A stretch of 64,000 bases of DNA from Bretschneidera sinensis (lineage: Eukaryota > Streptophyta > Magnoliopsida > Brassicales > Akaniaceae), in assembly GCA_023935145.1 (NCBI GenBank), contig CM043698.1, positions 83,056,001-83,120,000 on the forward strand, read 5' to 3'. Position 1 is the stretch's first letter. The number at the start of each line of letters is the position of its first letter. Made by a program: the position numbers and the translations under genes. Positions 36,410 through 48,690 of the stretch are shown here, piece by piece. The notes under the pieces were generated by a model. The model was not told where the DNA came from and made no database searches. It saw nothing but the letters and a program-made list of their open reading frames with translations.

Positions 36410-39400
36410 TGAGATAGATTTATTTGATGATAAAACTGATATAATTGATATATGTGCTGTTTTTGACAAATCTCAGGATTATGGAAATCGGGCGTGGCAA
36501 CCAAGGTTTGAGGAGCTGCCCGAAAGAAGCAAGACTCAAGTCCCCTCAAGTGTGGAAGCACCTAAAGTCGAATTGAAGCCACTACCTAAGGGTCTAAAAC
36601 ATGCCTTTCTCGGTCCAGGTGATACCTTTCCTGTTATAATTTCTTCCGAATTAACTGAGACCCAAGGTAAGAGATTAATTCAAACTTTAAATGAACACAA
36701 ATCAGCCCTGGGATGGAGCATGGTTGATTTAAAGGGAATTAGTCCCCTAATCTGCTCCCATAAAATAAATCTGGATGAAGGAACCAGTCCTCGTAGAGAC
36801 CCTTGACGTAGGCTTAACCCCACTATGAAAGAAGTAGTGAAAAATGAAGTGCTGAAACTATTAGATGCGGGTATTATATATCCTACAGCTGATAGTAAGT
36901 GGGTAAGCCCTACGCAAGTCGTCCCGAAAAAGTCCGGAGTCACTGTGATAAAGAATGACCTAGGAGAGTTAGTCCCTGCCAAACTTGTGAACGGGTGGCG
37001 TGTGTGCATTGATTACAGAAAATTAAATACTGCCACCAAGAAAGACCACTTCCCACTCCCTTTTATTGATCAAATTCTTGAGCGTGTAGCTGGTCATCCC
37101 TTTTACTGTTTTCTAGATGGTTATTCTGGTTACTATCAAATAGAAATTGCATTAGAAGACCAAGAAAAGACCACCTTTACTTGTCCCTTTGGCACCTATG
37201 CTTTTCGAAGAATGCTATTCGGATTATGTAACGCCCCTGCTAATTTTCAACGCTGCATGATGAGCATTTTTAGTGACACGGTTGAAAATTGCATGGAGGT
37301 TTTTATGGATGACCTAACTGTTTTTGGATTTTCATTTGAAACATGCTTAATGAATTTAGAAAGAGTATTAATTCGTTGTGAGGAAAAAGAATTGGTTTTA
37401 AATTGGGAAAAGTGCCATTTCCTGGTACCATCCGGTATTGTCTTAGGGCATATTGTCTCTTCTAAAGGAATAGAGGTTGATCAATCTAAGATTGAGTTAA
37501 TCTCTAAGTTGCCTGCCCCTAAGACAATAAAAGATGTGAGATCTTTCTTTGGTCATACTGGTTTTTATAGGAGGTTCATACAAAATTTTTCAAATATATC
37601 TAGACCGCTATGCGCCCTCCTAGTTAAAGATACCCCCTTTGAGTAGAGTCAAGCTTGTCAAGAGGCCTTTAAAACGTTGATTGGCAAGCTTACTTCTGCA
37701 CCTATAATGCAGTCGCCATATTGGACTTTACCTTTTGAAATCATGTGCGATGCTAGTGACTACGCTGTAGGTGCTGTTCTGGGACAGCGAAGGGAAGGTA
37801 AACCTTTTGTCATTTACTATGCTAGTAAGAGTTTAAATAGTGCTCAAATGAATTACTCTACAACTGAAAAAGAGTTGCTAGCTGTAGTATTTGCTTTAGA
37901 TAAATTTTATGCTCATCTAATTGGTTCTCCTATCCTTATTTTTACAGATCATGCAACCCTCAAGTATCTTCTTACGAAGAAGGATGCTAAGGCACGACTA
38001 ATCCGATGGATCCTCCTCTTGCAAGAATTTGATATAACCATTAAGGATAAAAAAGGAGTGGAGAAAGTAGTGGCTGACCATTTATCCAGACTCACTTTTG
38101 AGGACACTTGTGATGACATGCCAATCAAAGATGAGTTTCCAGATGAGCAATTACACTCCATTACTTCTCTACCATGGTTTGCTCACATCGTAAATTATTT
38201 GGCTACAAGTGAGATACCTATGGATTGGAGCACTCAAGACAAGAAGAAATTCTTATATGAGGTATGTAATTTTTATTGGGATGACCCCTATCTTTTCAAG
38301 TACTGCCCTGACCAAATTCTAAGGCGCTGCATCCCTAATGAAAAGATTTTGAGTGTCTTAGAATTTTGTCACTCCCAAGCTTGTGGAGGCCACTTTTCAA
38401 TGAAAAAAACCGCTGCAAAAATTTTGCAGTGTGGATTTTATTGGCCTACTTTGTTTAAAGATACAAACACCTTTTGTCGCTCTTGTGAAAGATGTCAAAA
38501 GTTAGGAGCCGTGTCTCGCCGAAATATGATGCCCCTGAACCCTATTTTAGTGATTGAAATCTTTGATTGTTGGGGCATCGATTTCATGGGACCCTTCCCT
38601 CCTTCCTTCGGGTACCAGTATATCATTGTAGCAATAGATTATGCATCCAAGTGGGTAGAGGCAGTAGCTTGTCGAAACAATGATAATGGAACGGTGATTA
38701 CATTCCTTAAAGAAAAGGTGTTATCTCGATTTGGTATACCACGTGCTATAATTTGTGATCGAGGTACACATTTTTGCAACCGTTCCTTTGAAGCTTTAAT
38801 GAAAAAATTTGGGGTATTACATAAAATCTCTACTGCCTATCATCCTCGGACTAGTGGACAAGTAGAGCTTGCTAATAGGGAGATTAAACAAATTTTAGAA
38901 AAAACAGTAAACCCCGATCGCAAAGATTGGTCTTTGAGACTAACTGATGCGCTTTGGGCTTACCGTACAGCCTTTAAAACTCCCTTAAGTATATCGCCCT
39001 ATCGGTTTGTTTTTGGAAAGCCTTGCCACTTACCTGTGGAGCTCGAGCATCGAGCTTATTGGGCCTTTCAATTTTGACATGGGTGAAACGGGTAAACTTC
39101 AAAAATATCAGCTGAATGAGTTAAAAGAATTAAGAAACGATGCTTATGAAAATTCTAGAATCTATAAGGCTAAGATGAAAGTATTCCATGACAAAAAAAT
39201 TTTGAGAAAAACATTTAAACCCAATGATCGGGTATTCTTATACGACTCTAGACTTCATAAGCATCCTGGAAAACTTCGGTCAAGATGGACCGGCCCTTTT
39301 ATAGTAAAAAATGTTTTTGAAAATGGGGCGGTAGAAATTGAGGATACTAGAGATGGTCGGGTCTTTAAAGTAAACGGTCAACGACTTAAGATCTTAATTG

Positions 39401-39459
39401 ATAGATATGATCCGGAGATGGAAGACATTCTGCTTATGGATCCGATCTATTCACCTTGA
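36410..39459 (+). pseudogene. Athila pol, internal 1 (RT, RNase H, integrase; gag and protease deleted)
   Basis: The frame starts just after the deletion junction at 36409. It holds RT (FIDQILE, catalytic FMDD at 37302-37313), RNase H ([13 protein letters not shown] near 37750, [11 protein letters not shown] near 37945) and integrase (zinc-binding H and CRSCERC near 38470; [18 protein letters not shown] and [10 protein letters not shown] of the D,D-E core). Lesions: TGA at 36804-36806, TAG at 37644-37646 in place of a tryptophan codon, and an 8-bp loss near 39064 that shifts frame before the integrase C-terminus. Not translatable as one protein. Confidence 0.9.
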
Positions 39460-41171
39460 CCACACAACAAAGGTACGTTAGTCCTTTTAATTTTTGTTCT
39501 GTTTTTAGTTAGTTTTCATTCAATCTTAATTGTTAGTTTTTAGTTTACTTCAAATTTCAAAAAAAAAAAATATTAATATTTTGTTGTCAATTCTTTATTA
39601 ACTTTGAATTTTGGTTGTGTTAAGTCTATTTTAATTTTTAGTTTCTAGTTGATTTCAGCGAAAAGAACGGTATGCAGTTCAATTGGTGGTGCGCAATTTT
39701 CAGCTTCTGTGCATTTTTGGCCACACAGGGAGTTTCATTTCCTTTTTCTTTTACATTGAGGTCAATGCAATGTTTAGGTTGGGGGTGGAGGAAACACATT
39801 TCTTTTCTTTTTTTCATTGAACTACTTGATGTCACTTTCTTTGTTTTCGTTGTTAGGATAAAAAAAAAATGTTTGTTTGTTTTTAGCATGCTTTGTGTTA
39901 CCCTTGAAGTTAATTCACATGTCAATGATATGAGCTTAATCGAGTTAGCATATAGCATTTAGAAGAAGTTAAATCTTGCTTCGCTTTGAGAATAAATTAA
40001 GTGTCAATTTTTCTTTGATTTGAGACTCTGGTTTGTGGTAAGATTGCATTATTAGTCTAAAGCATTTGGAGAAGTTTTATGCGCGGTTATTTTGTGAATA
40101 CTTTTGCGGTCTCTACAAGCTCTAAAACTTATTTGATAATCACTTGAGGCAAAAATCATAGAATGCACACTACTTAGGATATGATATAGGCCATTTTTGG
40201 ACCGTTTGAGCCTTTTTAAACTTACCCTTGTTATATTTATCGCTAGTCACCTATTTGAGCCTTTTTCTTGAAAAGAAAAATTGAGCCTTGTTTCTTTCGA
40301 TAAACCATTTACTTACCTTTATGAGCCTAAAAATATTTTATCCTTACCTCTCTTTTAAAAGAACTGAGTTATACACATGTTGTGAGAAGCACTTAAAAGG
40401 AGTAAGGGTGGAAATATGAGAAAATATTACTACCATAACCCAAGTACATTAAAAGAGATAAGTTGGGGGTTGTGGAAAAGAAAAGAAAATAATGAAAGAG
40501 GAGGTGAATGGTCTTATGCCAAAATAAAAAAAAGAGAAAAAATGGATTATGGCAAAGAAAGAAGAAAAAAAAATGGTGATTTATTGCGAGAAATGCTCGA
40601 AAAATGGTTGAAAGAATTGGGTGTTGAAGTAAGGTTATCTTGTGCTTAAAGTGGTTGTGTTTAAAATAAGAGACTTAGTTATTTTATTTGTTTAAACTTT
40701 CCCATTCTTTCTTGACCTTTACCCTAGCCTAACGTTGCAAGCTTATTAAAGACCTATTGATATGATGAAGTGTGATTTTTCTACATAGTGGAGAGTGATT
40801 TGAAAAGTGAGCATATGGAGCTTGATTTGTGATTGATGTCACGCAAATTAATATGTTTTTAGAGGCCAAGACTTGTATTCATGCTATGCTGTGCATAAAA
40901 TCATCCGGGTGTTCGGACTAATGTATTGTGGTAAGATGGATGGTAAGAGTCGATAACGATTTTAAGGTTAAAATTTGGATTATTCTTGGACCTGAGTGAT
41001 ATTTAATGATTCTATGTGCTGTATGTTATGCATGATTTTTGAGATAGATTTTTTAATTACTCTTGGTTAACGCCAACATTGCTGTATTTTGCTTTGCTTT
41101 CTAAATAAAGAATTCATTTCATGCCTTTCGCTTGAATTGCTAGGGACTAGCAATAAGCTAGTTGGGGGTTG
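39460..41171 (+). other. Noncoding 3' tract of internal 1
   Basis: The space between integrase and LTR 2, where some Athila elements carry an env-like gene. No such frame is visible; the longest open stretch (40416-40649) is low-complexity and lysine-rich. GGTTGGGGGTGG at about 39777 and TTGGGGGTTG before LTR 2 are purine/G-rich tracts. It is nearly identical to 48691-50404. Confidence 0.75.
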
Positions 41172-42802
41172 TGATGAGAGTCATAAAATGAATCTAAACA
41201 ATACTTAATTGTTAACATTTTAGGGTTGATCTCGGTCATAATCACACTTTTACATGTTGATAACTCTAAAGTGATATTCATAAATCATTGACTTAATTCG
41301 ATGCATTTTCAGGTGCTTTGAGTACAAAAGAGATAATAAAGCGATCCATGTTTAAAGCACCAAAAGATCTTGGGTGTTGGTGCTCGTTTTTGTCCAAGGT
41401 TTAGACATGTCCAAACATGATTCAAAGATGGTTAAAGTCTAAACCAAGGCTGGATTAATAAAGTAAAGTAAGCTAAAAGACTGCACACAAGTGTGTGCAT
41501 CACTTTGGAGCAAGTTAAGGGTAGGCACACTAGTGTGTGCACTTCTGCATACAAGCTGAAGGAGTTTCACTGAATTGCCGGAATTTCCCGCACAGATAAA
41601 TCATTTTTGCAGATTAAACTGTATTGATGTAGGAATAACCAGACAATGAGCCATATATGCTTAGAAAGATCCGGAATTCTATTTTCTGGAGAATTTTACG
41701 GTTCGTAAAAAGGATTTTTCTAGAGAAAGTTATGGCAGTTTTAGTGGAAACAGTTTAGGCCAGCACAGCAGGCCCAGACGCACAGCACGGCCCACTCGCC
41801 TCTTGAGCGGATTAGGGCGAGCAAATGACATTCTCCAAGACCAAAACACCCCCCTCATGCTCTATAAATATATCTTTATGGAGTGTGCAGCTGGGCATTG
41901 AAGAGAGAAAGCAAGGAAGAGAGAAAAAAGAGAGGATCCAAGGGATCCAAATCTAGCATTCTTCCATTTTCTTTCCAAGTTTTATTTGGCTGCAAATCAA
42001 GGGGAGAACATCCATATTGTTCATTCACCTTGAACTTCATGGCCAAATCAAGGGGAGAGCATCCTTATTGTTCTTCCACCTTGATTTCCATGGCCAACTA
42101 GTCTTCATACAAGGGAAAAGGATGAATCCTTAGGGATTTATTGGTCCTTATTTCCTATTCTTGATTCGGTTGTATGGATTTATTGTTGAATATTGTTTAT
42201 AAATTATTCATTGATTAAGTAAGAAGGATTTGAGTTCATGTGATAGATGTACTTTTTATTCTTCTTCTTTTAGACTCTCTTAATCCGGTGATTGCATCCT
42301 TCTCCTCCTTTGAGGTTCTTTGGATGTGATTGATTCCGGTAGATTTATTTTATTGATTGTCCATTACTGCGATATTGGATTTTAAGACATATTGTCATTT
42401 CTTGATAATCTTTAAGATCGGTCATGTGTGCTTGAACCAAAATCAATGAGTAATTTGTAGCAATTATATTAGAGTTATAAATGTGCTTGATTGAATATAT
42501 TCCGATTACTTGTTTGGGATGTGAAACTTGCAATCGAGATAAAATCAATTGAATCAAGAGTGGAAATAGGGAACAAACCTAAGGAGGATTCCCGGAACCT
42601 TGTTATTTCTTATTTATATTTCCTTTATATTTATGCTATTTTTCTTACATTATTTCACCATCAAAACCCAAAAATCTTTCGTGTAACTTTTATCGTTCGT
42701 TTTAAGGTTCACATATTTTCCTTTGTACTTAACTTGTTTCCCTGTGGAATCGACACCCCAAAGCTGTGCTACAATAACCGCGTTATACTTTGGGTGTAAT
42801 CA
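41172..42802 (+). repeat. Athila array LTR 2 (shared middle LTR, 1,631 bp)
   Basis: It serves as the 3' LTR of internal 1 and the 5' LTR of internal 2. TATAAATA lies at 41863-41870. It has no target duplication of its own: the left neighbour is the purine tract and the right neighbour the primer site. Confidence 0.92.
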
Positions 42803-42807
42803 AATTT

Positions 42808-42825
42808 TGGTGCTGTTGCCGGGGA
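42808..42825 (+). other. Primer binding site, internal 2 (Asp tRNA type)
   Basis: TGGTGCTGTTGCCGGGGA follows LTR 2 and matches the Asp-tRNA primer site of Athila elements except at two positions. Confidence 0.78.
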
Positions 42826-42960
42826 AACACTTTTAAGTATAAAGAAACTTGTCAACTTTGAGTGTGACGGTAAAAAAAAAAAAAAAAAATCGAAAATATT
42901 TTCTTTTCAGCAGTTTGTAAATACGGTAATATCATTCCTTTACTTTTGTTTTGATTTTCT

Positions 42961-43298
42961 AATTTTCTTTTATTATTCTGTTTTATTTATCTGTTTATTA
43001 TTTTGTTTTTGTTTATCTGTTTATTATTCTGTTTTTATTTATTTGTTTATTATTTTATTATGTTTTTATTTATCTGTTTATTATTCTGTTTATTATTCTG
43101 TTTTTATTTATCTGTTTATTATTCTATTTTATTTATCTATTTACTATTCTGTTTTATTTATTTGTTTATTATTCTGTTTTATTTATTTGTTTATTATTAC
43201 GTTTTTATTTATCTGTTTATTATTCTGTTTTTATTTATCTATTTATTACTCTGTTTTATTTATTGTTTATTATATTGTTTTATTTATTTATTCCCCCT
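42961..43298 (+). repeat. T-rich leader repeat array
   Basis: About a dozen imperfect units of the TTTATTTATCTGTTTATTATTCTG kind lie between the primer site and gag. It is open in more than one frame only because the composition lacks stops. Internal 1 lost it in its deletion. Confidence 0.9.
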
Positions 43299-43314
43299 CT
43301 AAATTAATTGGTGC

Positions 43315-44695
43315 ATGCTTAGACCGAGAGATTCGCGAGGTAGATTCATTAGAGGACCCGAATTAGAGTTACCCTCTCATTCCACCTCCATTGGTGAAAC
43401 CTTGCCCAGATCAAACCATAGTGCACCCCCATCAGAGAATTTAGAGGATTTTGTTAACATGGCTGAAAATCCTAATGAGAATGGTGCTAGGACACTTAAA
43501 GATTATCTACATCCTAGCCGGACAGCCACATCATCGTGCATTATGTTTCCAGCCAATGCCCGTCATCAAGATTTTAAAACAGGGATGATACAACTTCTCC
43601 CTACTTTTCATGGCATGGAAAACGAAAACCCTTATGTGCACATTAGAGAATTTGAGGAAGTAGTTGCGACTTTCCATAGTCACGATGCAACTGATGATAT
43701 TGTGAGACTCAAGTTTTTTCCTTTCTCCTTGAAGGATAAAGCTAAGAGTTGGTTATACTCGCTGAGACCACGATCAATTGGGTCATGGAATGAGATGACC
43801 CAAGTCTTTTTTAACAAGTACTTCCCTCAACATAAGACTAATGCTTTGAAAAGACAAATCTCCACCTTTGCACAAAAGGAAAACGAGACTTTGTATCAGT
43901 CTTGGGATAAATTTAAAGAGCTGTTAAGTATGTGTCCACATCATGGGTACGAAAATTAGCGTTTAGTGAGCTATTTCTATGAGGGTCTTACCTATAGAGA
44001 ACGCCAATTTTTCGAGATGATGTGTAATGGAGAGTTTCTGCAAAAAGACCCTGATGAGGCTATTGAGTACCTCAATGAGCTTACTGAGAAAGCTCACACA
44101 TGGACTGGACCCAAATAGGTCACGACCTAGTGGTGGAGGAATCTACCATCTTAGGGAAGAGGATAACCTCAAGGCCAAGGTTGAAATGCTTACTAGGGAG
44201 TTGGAGGCATTAAAAACGAAAAAACCAACACATATGGTTAATCAGGCCGAACCTTTAGAATCATGTTTTGTGTGTGGCGGGGTTGATCATCCCGCCCAAG
44301 ATTGTCCCACTTTTGTTGACATGAGAGGGCTGTACGAGGAACAATGCGATACCTTAGGCATGTACAGGAAGCCCTCAGCACCCTTCTCTAACACTTATAA
44401 TCCGGGGTGGCGAAATCACCCCAACTTCAGTTGGAAATCTGAAAATCAGTACCATGTGCAGCCCCCTAGATCGTACCCAGCACTTTATCATGCACCCACA
44501 TCTTCTAGAAACTCTTTAGAAGACTCCTTACATACTTTTATAGAAGCACGAGGCAAGACAAACCAAAAGTGTGAGGCATTAATTACACAGTTGGTTGAGG
44601 AAAACAAAGAAATAAGGAGCCAAGTGTCTAAATTGATGAGCTCCTTGAGTGTGACTGAGCGAGGTAACTTCCCTGCCCAAGCTTAGTCCATACCT
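43315..44695 (+). pseudogene. Athila gag, internal 2
   Basis: ATG at 43315 begins MLRPRDSRGRFIRG. The capsid part carries LKDYLHPSRTATSSCIMFPA, LLPTFHGMENENPY and FFPFSLKDKAKSWLYSLRPR, all Athila-type. TAG at 43957-43959 replaces a tryptophan codon. A one-base gain near 44111-44117 moves the frame. The zinc knuckle C-x2-C-x4-H-x4-C is intact at 44264-44305. TAG at 44684-44686 follows. Gag would coat the RNA in virus-like particles. Confidence 0.9.
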
Positions 44696-44707
44696 CACGG
44701 TCAACAT

Positions 44708-45620
44708 ATGGCACAAGAAAATGTGAAAAATGTAAATGCCATTGTGACCCGAAGAGGTAAGTCACTACACATTCCACCAGAGAATAAACCTGAGAATGTG
44801 AAGGGTCAAACCAGTAGTGAGACAAAGTTGCCTAAAGACCCTGAAGCGATCCAAAGTCCTGTTAAGGCCCCATTCCCCCAAGCCTTAAAATCCAACAAGA
44901 AAAATCTGGAAATGAATGATGAAATCCTTGAGAACTTAAGGCGAGTGAAACTTAATCTTCCCCTTTTGCATGTGATTAAATAAGTCCCCACCTATGCAAA
45001 AGTTCTCAAAGATTTATGCAAAATTAAGAGGAAACATCATGTCAAGAAAACAACTTTCCTAACTGAGCAAGTTAGTGCACTAATTGAGCAAAGAATTCCC
45101 CCGAAATACAAAGATCCGGGCTGTCCTACCATTGCTTGCAGCATTTGAAATCATGAGGTTGGACAAGCCTTACTAGATTTGGGAGCTAGTGTAAACCTGA
45201 TGCCATTTTCCATTTACTTACAGCTAGGGTTAGGAGAAATCAAACCAACCGGCGTGGTATTACAATTGGTTGATCGCTCAGTCAAGGTACCCCGAGGTGT
45301 GGTTGAGGATGTTTCGATTCAAATTGATAAATTTTATTATCCTGTTGATTTCTTAATTCTTGATACTACTTCTGTTGTAGACACTAACTCTAAAATCCCT
45401 TTGATTTTGGGTAGACCTTTTCTTGCTACTGCGAATGCTCTAATAAATTGTAGGAATGGTCTCATGAAGTTGTCCTTTGGCAACATGACCCTTGAAGTAA
45501 ATATGTTTAATGTTGCAAAACAGCCCGAAGATGAGGACAAAAACCACCAGCTTTACATGATCGAGTCACTCGTCAATGAGGGAATTTTCTTAACTAATGA
45601 TTATGATCCTCTTGAAAATT
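44708..45620 (+). pseudogene. Athila protease region, internal 2
   Basis: After MAQENVKNVNAIVTRRGKS the frame is stopped by TAA at 44981-44983 and TGA at 45146-45148. It then shows the retropepsin motif LLDLGASVNLMPFSIY, with the catalytic aspartate at 45176-45178, and the later IPLILGRPFLATANALINC flap/helix block. Confidence 0.88.
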
Positions 45621-48600
45621 TTCTTGTTAATTCTGAGATAGATTTATTTGATGATAAAACTGATATAATTGATATATGTGCTGTTTTTGACAAATCTCAG
45701 GATTATGGAAATCGGGCGTGGCAACAAAGGTTTGAGGAGCTGCCCGAAAGAAGCAAGACTCAAGTCCCCTCAAGTGTGGAAGCTCCTAAAGTCGAATTGA
45801 AGCCACTACCTAAGGGTCTAAAACATGCCTTTCTCGGTCCAGGTGATACCTTTCCTGTTATAATTTCTTCTGAATTAACTGAGACCCAAGGTAAGAGATT
45901 AATTCAAACTTTAAATGAACACAAATCAGCCCTGGGATGGAGCATGGCTGATTTAAAGGGAATTAGTCCCCTAATCTGCTCCCATAAAATTAATCTGGAT
46001 GAAGGAACCAGTCCTCGTAGAGACCCTTGACGTAGGCTTAACCCCACTATGAAAGAAGTAGTGAAAAATGAAGTGCTGAAACTATTAGATTCGGGTATTA
46101 TATATCCTACAGCTGATAGTAAGTGGGTAAGCCCTACGCAAGTCGTCCCGAAAAAGTCCGGAGTCACTGTGATAAAGAATGACCTAGGAGAGTTAGTCCC
46201 TGCCAAACTTGTGAACGGGTGGCGTGTGTGCATTGATTACAGAAAATTAAATACTGCCACCAAGAAAGACCACTTCCCACTCCCTTTTATTGATCAAATT
46301 CTTGAGCGTGTAGCTGGTCATCCCTTCTACTGTTTTCTAGATGGTTATTCTGGTTACTATAAAATAGAAATTGCATTAGAAGACCAAGAAAAGACCACAT
46401 TTACTTGTCCCTTTGGCACCTATGCTTTTCGAAAAATGCCATTCGGATTATGTAACGCCCCTGCTACTTTTCAACGCTGCATGATGAGCATTTTTAGTGA
46501 CATGGTTGAAAATTGCATGGAGGTTTTTATGGATGACCTAACTGTTTTTGGATCTTTATTTGAAACATGCTTAATGAATTTAGAAAGAGTATTAATTCGT
46601 TGTGAGGAAAAAGAATTGGTTTTAAATTGGGAAAAGTGCCATTTCATGGTACCATCCGATATTGTCTTAGGGCATATTGTCTCTTCTAAAGGAATAGAGG
46701 TTGATCAATCTAAGATTGAGTTAATCTCTAAGTTGCCTGCCCCTAAGACAATAAAAGATGTGAGATCTTTCTTTGGTCATGCTGGTTTTTTTAGGAGGTT
46801 CGTACAAAATTTTTCAAAAATATCTAGACCGCTATGCGCCCTCCTAGTTAAAGATACCCCCTTTGAGTGGAGTCAAGCTTGTCAAGAGGCCTTTAAAACG
46901 TTGATTGGCAAGCTTACTTCTGCACCTATAATGCAGTCGCCATATTAGACTTTACCTTTTGAAATCATGTGCGATGCTAGTGACTACGCTGTAGGTGCTG
47001 TTCTTGGACAGCGAAGGGAAGGTAAACCTTTTGTCATTTACCATGCTAGTAAGACTTTAAATAGTGCTCAAATGAATTACTCTACAACTGAAAAAGAGTT
47101 GCTAGCTGTAGTATTTGCTTTAGATAAATTTTGTACTCATCTAATTGGTTCTCCTATCCTTATTTTTACAGATCATGCAACCCTCAAGTATCTTCTTACG
47201 AAGAAGGATGCTAAGGCAAGACTAATCCGATGGATCCTCCTCTTGCAAGAATTTGATATCACCATTAAGGATAAAAAAGGAGTGGAGAACGTAGTAGCTG
47301 ACCATTTATCCAGACTCACTTTTGAGGACACTTGTGATGACATGCCAATCAAAGATGATTTTGCAGATGAGCAATTACACTCCATTACTTCTCTACCATG
47401 GTTTGCTCACATCGTAAATTATTTGGCTACAGGTGAGATACCTATGGATTGGAGCGCACAAGACAAGAAGAAATTCTTATATGAGGTACGTAATTTTTAT
47501 TGGGATGACCCCTATCTTTTCAAGTACTGCCCTGACCAAATTCTAAGGCGTTGCATCCCTAATGAAGAGATTTCGAGTGTCTTAGAATTTTGTCACTCCC
47601 AAGCTTGTGGAGGCCACTTTTCGATAAAAAAACCGCTGCAAAAATTTTGCAGTGTGGATTTTATTGGCCTACTTTGTTTAAAGATACAAACACCTATTGT
47701 CGCTCTTGTGAAAGATGTCAAAAGTTAGGAGCTGTGTCTCGCCGAAATATGATGCCCCTGAACCCTATTTTAGTGATTGAAATATTTGATTGTTGGGGCA
47801 TCGATTTCATGGGACCCTTCCCTCCTTCCTTCGGGTACCAGTATATCATTGTAGCAATAGATTATGCATCCAAGTAGGTAGAGGCAGTAGCTTGTCGAAA
47901 CAATGATAATGGAACGGTGATTAAATTCCCTAAAGAAAAGGTGTTATCTCGATTTGGTACACCACGTGCTATAATTAGTGATCGAGGTACACATTTTTGC
48001 AACCGTTCCTTTGAAGCTTTAATGAAAAAATTTGGGGTATTACATAAAATCTCTACTGCATATCATCCTCAGACTAGTGGACAAGTAGAGCTTGCTAATA
48101 GGGAGATTAAACAAATTTTAGAAAAAACAGTAAACCCCGATCGCAAAGATTGGTCTTTGAGACTAACTGATGCGCTTTGGGCTTACCGTACAGCCTTTAA
48201 AACTCCTTTAAGTATGTCGCCCTATCGGCTTGTTTTTGGAAAGGCTTGTCACTTACCTGTGGAGCTCGAGCATCTAGCTTATTGGGCCATCAAGTCTTTC
48301 AATTTTGACATGGGCGAAGCGGATAAACTTCTAAAATATCAGCTGAATGAGTTAGAAGAATTAATAAATGATACTTATGAAAATTCTAGAATCTATAAGG
48401 CTAAGATGAAAGTATTCCATGACAAAAACATTTTGAGGAAAACATTTAAACCCAATGATCGGGTATTCTTATACGACTCTAGACTTCATAAGCATCCTGG
48501 AAAACTTCGGTCAAGATGGACCGGCCCTTTTATAGTAAAAAATGTTTTTGACAATAGGGCGGTAGAAATTGAGGATACTAGAGATGGTCGGGTCTTTAAA

Positions 48601-48690
48601 GTAAATGGTCAATGACTTAAGATCTTAATTGATAGATATGATCCGGAGATGGAAGACATTCCGCTTATGGATCCGATCTATTCACCTTGA
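45621..48690 (+). pseudogene. Athila pol, internal 2 (RT, RNase H, integrase)
   Basis: Same domains as internal 1. Lesions are TGA at 46028-46030 (also in internal 1), TAG at 46945-46948 region for tryptophan, a one-base loss near 47625, TAG near 47875-47877 for tryptophan, and TGA near 48613-48615 in place of an arginine codon. RT catalytic FMDD is at 46526-46537. In the translated RT block there are about 14 amino-acid differences from internal 1 over some 270 residues. Confidence 0.9.

Noticed and set aside
36804..36806. Programmed stop-codon readthrough in Athila pol
   Set aside because: The stop is inside RT lead-in, not at a gag-pol border, and many other stops are present; shared inheritance is simpler.
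40416..40649. Env-like ORF after integrase
   Set aside because: Lysine-rich low-complexity frame, shorter in the second copy because of stops and length changes; no membrane or signal features.
42965..43366. Hydrophobic Phe/Leu/Tyr-rich frames resembling membrane proteins
   Set aside because: They are translations of a T-rich tandem leader repeat, open in several frames.
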